A stretch of 64,000 nt of DNA from Gammaproteobacteria bacterium (GCA_013151645.1 JAADHU010000028.1:186001-250000), one strand, 5' to 3'. Positions 11,588-20,579 are shown, counted from the first letter of the stretch. Notes: generated by a model from the letters alone, not told the origin. Translations and numbers: made by a program.

Positions 11588-12472
11588 ATGACCGACACCC
11601 GACGACCCTCCATCGCAGTGGTTGGCTCAACCATGATCGACCTGGTGACTTACGTCCAACAGGTGCCAACTTCCGGCGAGACACTGGTCGGCGACAGTTT
11701 CCAGATGGGGTTTGGCGGTAAGGGAGCAAATCAGGCGGTCATGGCAAGCCTGCTCGGTGCCAGCGTGACCATGGTCAACTGCCTGGGCGACGATTCCTAC
11801 GGCAAAATGTACCGTGAAAATTTTGCCCGATTCGATATAGACACCCGCCATGTGCGGACTGTCCCCGGTGCCAGCGGAGTCGCTTCGATATGGGTCGAGG
11901 CGGATGGCAGCAATCGCATCGTTATCATCCCCGGCGCAAATCACGCGTTGACGGTCGAGCAAGCAGCCGATGCAATATGCTCGCTCGATCACCTCAATGT
12001 CGTCATGGGTCAATTCGAAATTCCGCAGGCCGTCACGACCGCCGCCTTCGCCGCGGCGCGTCAGCGCGGTACCACCACCATTTTGAATCCAGCGCCTGCC
12101 GATGCTCTTGATGAGAAACTCCTCGCCAATACCGACTGGTTGATTCTCAACGAAACAGAGTTTGCGCTGCTGGCGGGCCATCCACCGGGCGATGCGGCGA
12201 TTCTCGATTTCTGGAAACGCACCGGCACCCGGCTAGCGGTCACGCTCGGCAAGCAGGGCGTTGCCATGGTGACCCCGGCATCCACAGTAGAGCGGTTTCC
12301 CGCCGATACCGTGACGGCTGTCGATACGACGGGTGCGGGTGATGCCTTTGTGGGTGCCTTCGCCTACGGTCTCGCCAGCGGGCTCGATGACATCGCTTCT
12401 GTACAGCTCGGCATGGCCCGAGCCACGGACTCCGTCACCCGTCCCGGAACTCAAACCTCCTATACGTCCTGA
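11588..12472 (+). CDS. PfkB-family (ribokinase-like) carbohydrate or nucleoside kinase
   Basis: This 294-residue protein has PfkB/ribokinase signatures: GGKGANQAVMASLLG near residue 40 and the C-terminal DTTGAGDAFVGAF (about 250-262) carrying the catalytic aspartate. NPAPA in the middle is typical of ribokinases. It would phosphorylate ribose or a nucleoside-like substrate with ATP. No ribose transporter or rbs operon is nearby. It shares an 82-base divergent promoter region with the Qng1-like gene, so a nucleoside such as queuosine is a plausible alternative substrate. The C-terminal end is somewhat shorter than in typical ribokinases. Confidence 0.85.
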   Translation: MTDTRRPSIAVVGSTMIDLVTYVQQVPTSGETLVGDSFQMGFGGKGANQAVMASLLGASVTMVNCLGDDSYGKMYRENFARFDIDTRHVRTVPGASGVASIWVEADGSNRIVIIPGANHALTVEQAADAICSLDHLNVVMGQFEIPQAVTTAAFAAARQRGTTTILNPAPADALDEKLLANTDWLILNETEFALLAGHPPGDAAILDFWKRTGTRLAVTLGKQGVAMVTPASTVERFPADTVTAVDTTGAGDAFVGAFAYGLASGLDDIASVQLGMARATDSVTRPGTQTSYTS

Positions 12473-12587
12473 CGAGAAGATCGGCTCATTCGGGTCAGTG
12501 GGAAAATATTGAGTTCTTTACCGTTGCAGATAAAGTCTGCCATCTGCAGAGGCGCGACTGTGATTCCACTCCATCGAGTTTAACAAT

Positions 12588-13931
12588 TTACTGCACTGGC
12601 GCGACGCGCGGGATGAGCAGGAACTCTTTTTGCCGCCCGTCGATGTAGTGGGTTTTTTCGCCATCGAAAAACGCGTCTTCCTCGAGGCTTATACGCACGG
12701 CTTTGCCCCAGCTCTCGACATCAGTCTCGGCATATAGCTCGATGGAGTGTGCCGTGTTGGGGAACAACGGGTAATCGCCACGACCCGGCACACCGTCCTG
12801 TTGATCCCACAGACCGATGGTCGGTCCGGCAGCGTGACCGTGATAGCCAATGGGGTGCGTATATATTGATGCGACAATACCCTCGTCTTTCGCGACGGCA
12901 AGCGCGCTGGCGAGTATTTCGTTACCGGTCCGACCGGCTACGAATTGATCCGTCAGAATATCCTGCAGCCTGTTCCCCCTCACAAGTGCGGCGCGCAAAT
13001 CCTGTGGCGCCTCCGTCTCTCCTGGCTTCAATACGTAGGCATGTTGCTGTGTATCCGTATTCAACCGCAGATAGCTAATACCAAAATCCACATGCAAGAG
13101 ATCGCCTGGCATTATGATTTCGTCATCATGTCGAGCGGAGATCGCCGCTTTCATGTTGACTTCCGGCTGTGCGGCACGATCGACAGAAACGGACGGATGA
13201 AACCAGGTCGTCAGCTTGAGTTCGCGAATACGATCGCGATACCACCACATGACGTCGCCGGTCGTGGTGACGCCGGGTTGGACGACTTTTTCAGACATTC
13301 CCTCGGCAAGAATTTCGTGTGCGATACGAACGATGTTCTGGTAAGTCACCATTTCATCGGCAGTGCGCGTTTCAAGCCAGCCGATGGCAAGTTTTTCTGC
13401 GGAAACGACCCGGTCGTGCAAAGCCGGATCCAGCGCCGCATGGAACAGTCTGTATTCGGTCTGTGAGATGCCGTCTGCAAGCGCGAAGGTCTCTGAATAG
13501 TTCAAGCCTATCCGGCGAGGGTTTCTTTCTTTGATGATTTCAGCGAGCCGGGCCCACTGGTCGCCGTGAAGTTCTTTGTCCCAGGCCTTTTCAAACATAT
13601 CGCCTACCGCGTATCGCGCTACAGCCAGGGTTTCCAGCGGCTGACCGCCGCCGGGATTGAAAATCAGAAGAATGGTTCGCCGACGTGCCGAGTGCCACGT
13701 GGCCGGAATCATAGTGCGAATAACCGGGTCTTCATTATATTCACGCGAAATGATGACCCACATGTCGATGTCCACACGCTCCATCAGCCCCGGCAAAACG
13801 GTCTGCACGCGCGTACTCAACCACCGGTCGATGACTGCAGCTCGTTCCTGTAGCGGCAGAACTTTGGCGTCCCCGATGGCGTTCCCGGCAACAATAATCA
13901 GCGTGAATGCCAGAACCAGTCGATAATTCAT
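12588..13931 (-). CDS. Secreted M24-family metallopeptidase (Xaa-Pro aminopeptidase-like)
   Basis: This 447-residue protein has a signal peptide (about 1-20), a creatinase/prolidase-type N-terminal domain and a C-terminal pita-bread fold. The five M24 metal ligands can be traced: Asp in HVDFG, Asp in LNTDTQQH, His in HPIGYHGH, Glu in HSIELY and Glu in ISLEED. It should cleave N-terminal residues preceding proline, or a related bond, in the periplasm or outside the cell. It stands alone and faces the kinase gene across about 115 bases. Confidence 0.88.
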   Translation of the reverse strand: MNYRLVLAFTLIIVAGNAIGDAKVLPLQERAAVIDRWLSTRVQTVLPGLMERVDIDMWVIISREYNEDPVIRTMIPATWHSARRRTILLIFNPGGGQPLETLAVARYAVGDMFEKAWDKELHGDQWARLAEIIKERNPRRIGLNYSETFALADGISQTEYRLFHAALDPALHDRVVSAEKLAIGWLETRTADEMVTYQNIVRIAHEILAEGMSEKVVQPGVTTTGDVMWWYRDRIRELKLTTWFHPSVSVDRAAQPEVNMKAAISARHDDEIIMPGDLLHVDFGISYLRLNTDTQQHAYVLKPGETEAPQDLRAALVRGNRLQDILTDQFVAGRTGNEILASALAVAKDEGIVASIYTHPIGYHGHAAGPTIGLWDQQDGVPGRGDYPLFPNTAHSIELYAETDVESWGKAVRISLEEDAFFDGEKTHYIDGRQKEFLLIPRVAPVQ

Positions 13932-14129
13932 TGTTCTTGTCCTTTAGCCCGCGTCCGGTGACACTAGCATGGCAATACGGTCGCTTCACCCTCCGCCTGA
14001 TTCAGCAAAGACCGATCGCCGTACTGTGTGCGCAGGACGCCCCGTCGAGGCAGATCGCTGAAATGCAGGTTTTCGGAATGAAACCAGCGGCCTCGACAAG
14101 CCGGAAACATCGAATCGAAACAGTCGATG

Positions 14130-15605
14130 CTAGCGCTCGGAAAGCGTGGCGACCAGCCGCCCCAGATGAGCGGCTACCACGTCTCGTGAAAGACAGGTGT
14201 GCCCGAGCAGCAGAAAATTTTCATCCTTGCCGGCAACCCGCTGGATGTAGAGACCGCAGCCAAGACCGGCCCGCACAAGGCGATCCTGCAGGTTTGAAAC
14301 GTCTACCGCCTTGTGGTTTATCCTGAAATACAGGTTCATACCACTGACAGAATCCGTTGGCACTAACAGTTCCCGGGCGTATTCGGCGATGTATCGGCTA
14401 CACCTGTCCCGACGTTCGTTGTAGATTGCCCGACTGTGCGCCAGATGCGCGCTCAGGTGACCGTATTGCATGAACAAGCCAAGTTGTTGTTGCAACATAT
14501 TGGGCGGCAGAATCCCGCAGGTGTTTAGTGCATTGTTCACGCCCGTTGCGATATGTTTCGGCACCACCATCCAGCCGATACGCAACCCCGGGAAGAGCAA
14601 TTTACTCATTGTGCCTACGTGAATTACATGACCGGTTTCACTGTGCGCCATGATTGAGGGTGCAGGGTGCTGCGCATAGCTGTACTCCGCGGCGTAGTCA
14701 TCCTCAATCAGCCAGCATCGATGCCTGGCGGTAGACTTCAAGAGTGCCTCGCGCTCCTGCATGCTCATCGGTCGCCCGGTGGGAAATTGCATGCCCGGTG
14801 TCACGATGACGAATCGAGGGCGATGCCGTTGAATGGCCCCGCTCCATTTGTTATCCGAACCACCTTCATCTGCAGCAACCCCGGTGTAAGTAACGTTCAG
14901 TTCAGCCTGTCGTATTGCTGCTTCTGCACCAGGCCAGCAAGGCCTCTCAAGCAAAGCCGGTTCACCGGGCTCCGCCAGCATTCGAGCCAGCAAACTCAAG
15001 CTCGCCTGGGATCCGCTGGTAATCAGGAGACAGTGGCTATCATTGACGACGATGCCCCGGTACTGAGCCAGATAGTCCCGCAGTGCATTTTTCAGTAGCG
15101 GGAGACCGCCATCGCGTACATACCAGGTCGGTGCATTGCTCATGGCCTGCTTGCTGAAACTCTGCCACCTGGACAAGGGGAACAGTCCGAAGTCGGGTAC
15201 GCCGGGGGTGAGCGCGAGCGGTTCATGCGCGATGTCCGGATAGTGACGCGCAACGGCTATTTCATCTCCTCTCCTTGCAAGCGGCAGGCTGGAGACGATG
15301 GACCGACTCCTCGTTCGCCGTTGCCGGCCACGGTAGCAAACGCGTGTACCGCCCTTGCCGAATCCCGCCACCAGCCCGTCGCCTTTGAGCATGTCATAAC
15401 TTTCCACGACCACCCCGCGCGATAACCTGAGCTGGGTCGCCAATGAGCGGGTGGGTGGCAAGCGCTCCTTAAACGTAATTTGCCCGTGGAGAACCTGTTG
15501 ATGCAATTGCACGTACAACTGGCGGGACAAAGGGATGGGATGCTGCCGATTCAGCTGAATGTTCTCGACCTGTATGGGCATTTTATGGTCTTGTTCTATG
15601 GTCAT
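14130..15605 (-). CDS. MocR-type (GntR/aminotransferase) transcriptional regulator
   Basis: This 491-residue protein has an N-terminal GntR-type winged helix (about 20-80: LSRQLYVQLHQQVL, then LPPTRSLATQLRLSRGVV) joined to a fold-type I aminotransferase-like domain. The PLP lysine sits in TMSKLLFPGLRIGW. MocR proteins sense PLP or amino compounds and often control a divergent gene. Here the divergent neighbour is a pyridoxamine-phosphate-oxidase-fold protein, which matches that pattern. The start at 15605 has a weak GAAAG upstream. Starts at 15656 and 15581 are alternatives. The shared intergenic region is about 65 bases. Confidence 0.88.
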   Translation of the reverse strand: MTIEQDHKMPIQVENIQLNRQHPIPLSRQLYVQLHQQVLHGQITFKERLPPTRSLATQLRLSRGVVVESYDMLKGDGLVAGFGKGGTRVCYRGRQRRTRSRSIVSSLPLARRGDEIAVARHYPDIAHEPLALTPGVPDFGLFPLSRWQSFSKQAMSNAPTWYVRDGGLPLLKNALRDYLAQYRGIVVNDSHCLLITSGSQASLSLLARMLAEPGEPALLERPCWPGAEAAIRQAELNVTYTGVAADEGGSDNKWSGAIQRHRPRFVIVTPGMQFPTGRPMSMQEREALLKSTARHRCWLIEDDYAAEYSYAQHPAPSIMAHSETGHVIHVGTMSKLLFPGLRIGWMVVPKHIATGVNNALNTCGILPPNMLQQQLGLFMQYGHLSAHLAHSRAIYNERRDRCSRYIAEYARELLVPTDSVSGMNLYFRINHKAVDVSNLQDRLVRAGLGCGLYIQRVAGKDENFLLLGHTCLSRDVVAAHLGRLVATLSER

Positions 15606-15670
15606 TATGGGTCTTTCAATTAAACCAGAACTTCTTAAGCTAGGGAACACATTCACAGGGTTTTACGAAA

Positions 15671-16345
15671 ATGAGAACAGACACAAATCCGCCACCCAGC
15701 AAACGGTCAGCAATACGGCAAACTCCCGACAGAGCCCGCTATGACACACACACTATTTACGGCATCGTGGACCAGAGCATCATCGCGACCGTTGCCATTT
15801 CGGTGGATAACGAACCGTTTGTTCTACCCATGGCGATTGCCCGAATTGAAGATACGATCTACCTGCACGGACTGAAGACGTCCCGTTTAATGAAGCATTT
15901 AAGAACGGGTGCTGAGGTGTGTATTTGCGTCACCCATCTGGACGGCATCGTCGTCGCTCGCTCAGGAATGCATTGTTCCGCCAACTACCGGTCTGTTGTC
16001 ATTCACGGTTGCGGAACGGAAATAACGGCAACCGAAAAAGCGGAACTGCTCTATCAGGTTGTCCACCGAATTATTCCCGGATCGGAAGGAGACTACCGTG
16101 AGCACTTGCAGAAAGAACTCAAAGCCACGTCCCTGTTCGCCATTCCCCTCGCTGAAAGTGCGTGCAAGATTCGCACGGGCGGACCGGTCGATGACGAAGA
16201 AGACCTGACGCTTCCGTACTGGGCGGGTGTGATACCTGTGCACAGCGCCTATGGAGAACCCGTTCCGTCAGCCGACCTTCCCGAGGGTATTGCCACCCCC
16301 GATTATGCTATTCACTATGAACGTCCGGGAACGGTTGAACGGTAG
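15671..16345 (+). CDS. Pyridoxamine 5'-phosphate oxidase-fold FMN-binding protein
   Basis: This 224-residue cytoplasmic protein has the split-barrel flavin-binding fold of the PNPOx-like/NimA family. Typical features are the GIVDQSIIATVAIS opening strand, LPMAIARIEDTIYLHG and SRLMKHL. It lacks the features of true PdxH, so it is more likely an FMN- or heme-binding protein of unknown reaction. It is transcribed divergently from the MocR regulator, which probably controls it. Confidence 0.82.
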   Translation: MRTDTNPPPSKRSAIRQTPDRARYDTHTIYGIVDQSIIATVAISVDNEPFVLPMAIARIEDTIYLHGLKTSRLMKHLRTGAEVCICVTHLDGIVVARSGMHCSANYRSVVIHGCGTEITATEKAELLYQVVHRIIPGSEGDYREHLQKELKATSLFAIPLAESACKIRTGGPVDDEEDLTLPYWAGVIPVHSAYGEPVPSADLPEGIATPDYAIHYERPGTVER

Positions 16346-16393
16346 GCACAGGTTTTTGGTAGCCGTGCGAAGGTATCCGTATTCGATAAACCG

Positions 16394-16702
16394 TTAGAGC
16401 AGAATGCGAGCCGCCGCGATGAAAGAAATTAATGTCAGAACGCCCGTAATGATCGCAAGCAATACAAAATATTGCGCGAACAGTGCTCCTGCGGCGCCAG
16501 TACCGAGAAATATTCCGATCAACGGCAAATGACAGGGACAAATAAGCGCCGTTATCGCGGCGTAAAGGTAGCCTTTGCGCTCTTTTTCCGGGTATGTTGC
16601 GCCAGGTTCATCTTGATTTAACACGATATTACTACTGCTGCCGACGACGTCGCGTGAGTGCCACCGAATATACGCAACGGCAGGAGAAATCGCCAGAATC
16701 AA
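16394..16702 (-). CDS. MerE-like small membrane transporter
   Basis: This 102-residue protein has two predicted membrane helices in its C-terminal 65 residues. The first carries ICPCHLPLIGIFLGTGAAGA, closely resembling the CPCHLP motif and glycine-rich stretch of MerE, a small mercury/methylmercury uptake protein of mer operons. The first 40 residues are an extra N-terminal extension, or the true start is internal; a GTG about 28 residues in is possible. No merR, merT, merP or merA is nearby, so a role in mercury transport is only suggested by the motif. Confidence 0.65.
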   Translation of the reverse strand: MILAISPAVAYIRWHSRDVVGSSSNIVLNQDEPGATYPEKERKGYLYAAITALICPCHLPLIGIFLGTGAAGALFAQYFVLLAIITGVLTLISFIAAARILL

Positions 16703-16741
16703 AACATCCGCCCTTCGTTCGCTGATTCGACCGTGGACGAT

Positions 16742-17734
16742 TCAGTCTGCAATCTTCGTATAGTCTTCCCGCATCAGGAAGCCGAAACCCTTAAACTCGA
16801 AGCTTACTACGCCGTCCCATGTCGGTACGGATCTGGCCTCGCCGCGAAAAACGATTTGCAACGCTTCCTGCGTTCTGACCAGCATCTCGGGAGCAACGCT
16901 TGGCGTATTGTGCGCGGGCAAGAGTGCGGTCAACTGAGGAACCAGCGCCACCAGCCGAGCCAGCGACTTTTCGTAAGCGGCAAGATCGGTTTCCGGAGCG
17001 AACAGCCAAATGGGGCCTTCATAGAAACTGTCACCTGTCCACAACAGCCCCGATTCCCGGTCTAAAAGCGCCAGCGAGTCATCTGTGTGCCCGGGAACAA
17101 GAAGCACCTCAAGCGTCCTGCTTCCAAGGTCGATAATATCTCCGTCGAATACCTGGGCGGCTATTGAATAAGAATTGATGCGATGGTTTTCCGCTGTGAC
17201 ACCATCGGGGAGACCTTTGCACAACGCTGCTGGCGACGCTTCCTGCTGGATTTGTCGACTATCGTTACCCCGGCTGTTCGCAATGGAGAAATCTGTCGAG
17301 GGAGACAATATCTTGCCGAACTGGTAGTTGCCGCCAATATGATCGAAATGACTGTGGGAGTTGAGAACCTGAACGGGTTTATCCGTTAACTGATCGACGA
17401 TTGCCCTGACATCGCCTAGTCCATTGCCAGTATCGAAGAGCAAGGCGGATTCACTGCCAACGATCAGGTACGAGATCACTTCCTGCCATTGAAAGGGTTC
17501 GTAGATTGCCCAGACGTCAGGCTCAACCTCATAGACTTCAAACCAGTCCGTACTGAGCTGACTCTTCTCGAAACTACGGTAAGCAGCACGAGGAAGGCGC
17601 TCGCAAAAACCGTCAAGCTCTGCAAAGGTACCTGTCAATGGCACAATCAAGGTCGCCAGGATCAGGCCCATACCAACAAGACGATTCGGGCGAAACCTGT
17701 TTTCTGCGGACGCGTCCATTTTGTTCTTCTCCAC
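16742..17734 (-). CDS. Secreted metallo-beta-lactamase-fold hydrolase
   Basis: This 330-residue protein has an N-terminal signal or anchor segment (about 18-38). The metallo-beta-lactamase fold follows, with the zinc motifs HSHFDHIGG (about residue 128), PGHTDDS and TGDSF, and a C-terminal PAHNT. The substrate is unknown: this fold serves beta-lactamases, lactonases, glyoxalase II and others. The protein does not carry enough distinguishing residues to call it a beta-lactamase. It is transcribed in the same direction as the MerE-like gene, 39 bases upstream of it. Confidence 0.85.
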   Translation of the reverse strand: MEKNKMDASAENRFRPNRLVGMGLILATLIVPLTGTFAELDGFCERLPRAAYRSFEKSQLSTDWFEVYEVEPDVWAIYEPFQWQEVISYLIVGSESALLFDTGNGLGDVRAIVDQLTDKPVQVLNSHSHFDHIGGNYQFGKILSPSTDFSIANSRGNDSRQIQQEASPAALCKGLPDGVTAENHRINSYSIAAQVFDGDIIDLGSRTLEVLLVPGHTDDSLALLDRESGLLWTGDSFYEGPIWLFAPETDLAAYEKSLARLVALVPQLTALLPAHNTPSVAPEMLVRTQEALQIVFRGEARSVPTWDGVVSFEFKGFGFLMREDYTKIAD

Positions 17735-17829
17735 GGATCGTGAACAATACTATGGTTTCCCGAACGGGAAACCAACACCGCTTGTTGTCCTGGACACGCT
17801 CTTCATCGCACGGAAAAATTTTCCACCCG

Positions 17830-18996
17830 CTACGATTCCGTGCCGGCGACTGTCCGACCGCGCCTGAATAATGGTCGAATCAAACGTCGCCAGGCCAGCG
17901 CCAGGCCCGTCCAAACCATCAAACATGCCGCCAAAGAAGCCAGTCCCGCAACTGTCTGCCCGACGAAACCCAACACCTCGCCGGTATGCAGGAAACGAAT
18001 ATTGATTCGCGCTCGGCGGCCCGGTGAATTGTCGGCGAACGTTCCCCACTCCAAAACGCTGCCATCGATACCATCCAGCTTAAGATTGAACGCTTTCGAT
18101 GGCTGACCGCCGATGCTCCGATCGGCGCGGAAAACAACCGGGGCACCGGGCGCGCCGGTAGTTTGCATTGATATACTCTCCCAGTCGCCGACACCGCGTG
18201 CGATCAACGCTGCTTTGGCCAACGACAGTAATTCCTGTTGTGATCGAAAGGACGGTGCTGCTACCGGTGCCGCGAGATCGTCCGAACCGCGGCGCCGTGA
18301 CTGCACTTCTTCGCCGTATACGCCGAAAACCAGTTCATTGGCCCATGGATAGTAGAAAACCGACGCCGTTGTAATGATAAAGAAAAGAGGAATGAACGAC
18401 CAAAACGCGAAAACATGATGCCAATTGTAGTCACGCGCTTTACCGGTCTTGGCCCTGGGGTTAAACACCATTCTGGTTTTTAGAATCGCCCGATTCCAGA
18501 TTCTCGGTAACCACAGGTAAATTCCACTGACTAAGAGAAAAAGAAACATCAGATTGGCGAATCCTGTAACAGCTCGACCGGTTGCTCTGGAATCACCGCT
18601 CAACGCGAACCAACGGTGCACGTACATCACCGTATCGAGGAACCCTTCCGCCCCGGTTTCACCGGTATAGAGTATGGATCCAGTGTATGGATCGACAAGT
18701 AACTGCGGATTTCTATCGACAACGATTTTGACGAACGAATCCGAATCTTTACGGTACGTAAGTGTTACGCGCTTCCCCTGCGGTTCCGTTTCCCTGGCGA
18801 TAGCCAGTAACTCATCTGCCGATAAAGCTGCGCGGCCTTTCGCCGTCGCCTGCGCGTGGCTCTGTTCCGCCCAGCCGACAATCTGGCGTTCGTAGGTCAG
18901 TATGACGCCCGTTACAGACATCATGAGGATGATGAGTCCGGCCAATACGCCGGCGACCAGGTGTGACCAGAACAGAACAGGTCTTGCTTGCATCAA
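17830..18996 (-). CDS. PepSY-associated transmembrane protein (PiuB-like)
   Basis: This 388-residue inner-membrane protein has four or so hydrophobic segments: near residue 10-32, about 140-160, about 205-225 and near the C-terminus at about 345-370. Periplasmic PepSY-like regions lie between them, including LLVDPYTGSILY. This architecture matches the PepSY_TM/iron-regulated membrane protein family, often linked to ferric-siderophore reduction or uptake. No TonB receptor is adjacent, so the iron link is a family-based inference. Confidence 0.82.
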   Translation of the reverse strand: MMQARPVLFWSHLVAGVLAGLIILMMSVTGVILTYERQIVGWAEQSHAQATAKGRAALSADELLAIARETEPQGKRVTLTYRKDSDSFVKIVVDRNPQLLVDPYTGSILYTGETGAEGFLDTVMYVHRWFALSGDSRATGRAVTGFANLMFLFLLVSGIYLWLPRIWNRAILKTRMVFNPRAKTGKARDYNWHHVFAFWSFIPLFFIITTASVFYYPWANELVFGVYGEEVQSRRRGSDDLAAPVAAPSFRSQQELLSLAKAALIARGVGDWESISMQTTGAPGAPVVFRADRSIGGQPSKAFNLKLDGIDGSVLEWGTFADNSPGRRARINIRFLHTGEVLGFVGQTVAGLASLAACLMVWTGLALAWRRLIRPLFRRGRTVAGTES

Positions 18997-19145
18997 TTTC
19001 TCGCGCCGAGGGAAAATTTATCGAACGTATTCTATCAGCCGGCCGCGCCGAGGAAAGACAAGAACCGTTAAGTGCACCGTGCACAGGAATGGTTCACAGC
19101 GAGTTTACGACTGTTCATCGACAGATTTCGGATTTCCGTGCGCTC

Positions 19146-19535
19146 TTAGTCGCCCTGTATGGTTGCTTTGTTACCATCGTCGTCAACACAGACGAAAGTG
19201 ATTCGGGTTTCAAACAGAACCCTGTCTTCGCTGCGCCGATAGCGCTCGCCAAATACCTGAACGTGATAAGTCACCGACGTCTTCCCTATACGTGTCCGTT
19301 CACATTGAAAACGCAGTATCTGGCCCTTCGAAATCTGATGCCGGAATATCACCTCGTCGAGCCCGACAGTAACGAACTTTTGTTCGGGAAGATCCAGACT
19401 GACACGAATGTAGGCTATCTCGTCCACCCATTTCAACAAACTCCCGCCAAACAGGAAGCCGTAGTCATTCAAATGCTCGGGCAGCACGATTTTGTAGTGT
19501 TGCATGATCGCAGAACCAATCGGTAAAGTTTGCAT
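19146..19535 (-). CDS. Hotdog-fold acyl-CoA thioesterase
   Basis: This 129-residue protein matches the YciA/acyl-CoA hydrolase type of hotdog fold. It has LPEHLNDYGFLFGGSLLKWVD (a variant of the N-x-xGxxFGG-WxD pattern), then VGLDEVIFRHQISKGQIL and a beta-strand rich C-terminus. It would hydrolyse acyl-CoA thioesters in the cytoplasm. It is a single gene, with a palindrome-rich leader just upstream. Confidence 0.85.
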   Translation of the reverse strand: MQTLPIGSAIMQHYKIVLPEHLNDYGFLFGGSLLKWVDEIAYIRVSLDLPEQKFVTVGLDEVIFRHQISKGQILRFQCERTRIGKTSVTYHVQVFGERYRRSEDRVLFETRITFVCVDDDGNKATIQGD

Positions 19536-19548
19536 ATGCTATCAATCT

Positions 19549-19586
19549 GACCGGCGCCGGTCGACCTGCCGGCCACCGGCGCCGGT
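19549..19586. repeat. Paired 12-14 bp perfect palindromes
   Basis: The palindrome ACCGGCGCCGGT occurs twice (19550-19561 extended to 14 bp as GACCGGCGCCGGTC at 19549-19562, and 19575-19586), with centres 25 bases apart. They lie between the thioesterase start (19535) and the end of the CheX-like gene (19627). They could be an operator for the thioesterase promoter or part of a terminator for the chemotaxis unit upstream. Confidence 0.5.
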
Positions 19587-19626
19587 CTGAAGCCCGAATC
19601 AGGGTGATTGGACGGGGGTCGTCTCT

Positions 19627-20100
19627 TCAGGTATTGAGAAAAACAAGCGAACCCTCGCCGTATCCCGGAATATCAACCTGGAACGACGCTATCTGAGCAG
19701 CACTCTCCTCCAGTTGCGTAATCACGTCGGCCGATTGCCCGGGATGAAGTGTCTCGCCGAGTCGCAAGTGTGCGCTACTATCCGACATCAATAACTTGGA
19801 ACAGATGTTCATTACTTCGCGGTAGTTGCCCAGAATAGTCTCGCTCGGTTCACCGGCCGCGATCATCTCATTGGCAATATCTGACGGGATCATCGACAGC
19901 GCCGCACCGGCATACACCGCGAACGATCGATCGCAGGCGCACAGTGCAACGAGTTTGTCGTCGTCGCTGATAAACGTAGCGACATGCCGATCCGACAGGT
20001 CGGATGCATCGATCTCGGTAACTCCCATATCTTCACCGAAAAACATCATCAATAGTGCAGATATCGCTTGCCGATCTGGAGTAATAAAGTCTCTTGACAT
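19627..20100 (-). CDS. CheX/CheC-like candidate CheY-P phosphatase
   Basis: This 157-residue cytoplasmic protein has no strong overall family resemblance that I recognise. It carries ExxN (E95, N98) followed 21 residues later by Pro120. This is close to the ExxN-x22-P active-site pattern of CheC/CheX/FliY phosphatases. The hydrophobic MIPSDIANEMI helix and alternating beta/alpha pattern also fit that fold. It lies 31 bases downstream of a stand-alone cheY, from a sigma-28-like promoter, so dephosphorylation of that CheY is a sensible hypothesis. Confidence 0.55.
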   Translation of the reverse strand: MSRDFITPDRQAISALLMMFFGEDMGVTEIDASDLSDRHVATFISDDDKLVALCACDRSFAVYAGAALSMIPSDIANEMIAAGEPSETILGNYREVMNICSKLLMSDSSAHLRLGETLHPGQSADVITQLEESAAQIASFQVDIPGYGEGSLVFLNT

Positions 20101-20131
20101 GGACAGGTCCTGGATAGTGTGAATTTGCGGT

Positions 20132-20494
20132 TCAGCTCATTACTGCGCTGAGCGCTCTTTGGAATGATTCGACAGTGAAGGGTTTCGATATCATAAAATT
20201 GGCCCCGGCTTCCGTCGCTCTCTTCCTCATTTCCGACGTTGATTCCGTCGTTATAAACCCGAAGGTCACATCAATACTCTCCGCGCGAAGTGCGCTGAGC
20301 AATTCGATGCCTGTCATGTTGGGCATATTCCAATCAGCCAGTACCAGATCAGGCAGACTATTCCTGATCGCTTCGAGCGCCACACTACCGTCTTCCGCCT
20401 GCTCGACGTCGTTGCCACCAAATCCTGCCTGGCGTAGCGTACGAATCACCATCATTCTCATAGCAGAGCTGTCGTCAACTACCAATATCTTCAT
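20132..20494 (-). CDS. CheY-like single-domain response regulator
   Basis: This 120-residue receiver domain has no output domain. The acidic pocket is VVDDSSAMRMM, the phosphorylation site is Asp in LVLADWNMPNM, Thr is in GFITTES and the lysine is in ISKPF. The ATG at 20494 begins exactly at the family start MKILVVDD and has a purine-rich AGAGGG upstream. It leads a two-gene unit with the CheX-like gene, behind a FliA-like promoter at 20580-20606. It is probably a second CheY of the chemotaxis system. Confidence 0.93.
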   Translation of the reverse strand: MKILVVDDSSAMRMMVIRTLRQAGFGGNDVEQAEDGSVALEAIRNSLPDLVLADWNMPNMTGIELLSALRAESIDVTFGFITTESTSEMRKRATEAGANFMISKPFTVESFQRALSAVMS

Positions 20495-20579
20495 CTGGAG
20501 CCCTCTAGGCAAAAACCTGATCACACTGACTCGCCGCGTCGATACACCACCGCTACCGCACCAGGCAGTCATATCCATC

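Noticed and set aside
16742-17734. Beta-lactamase gene
   Set aside because: Zinc motifs are generic to the fold; no distinguishing beta-lactamase residues were recognised.
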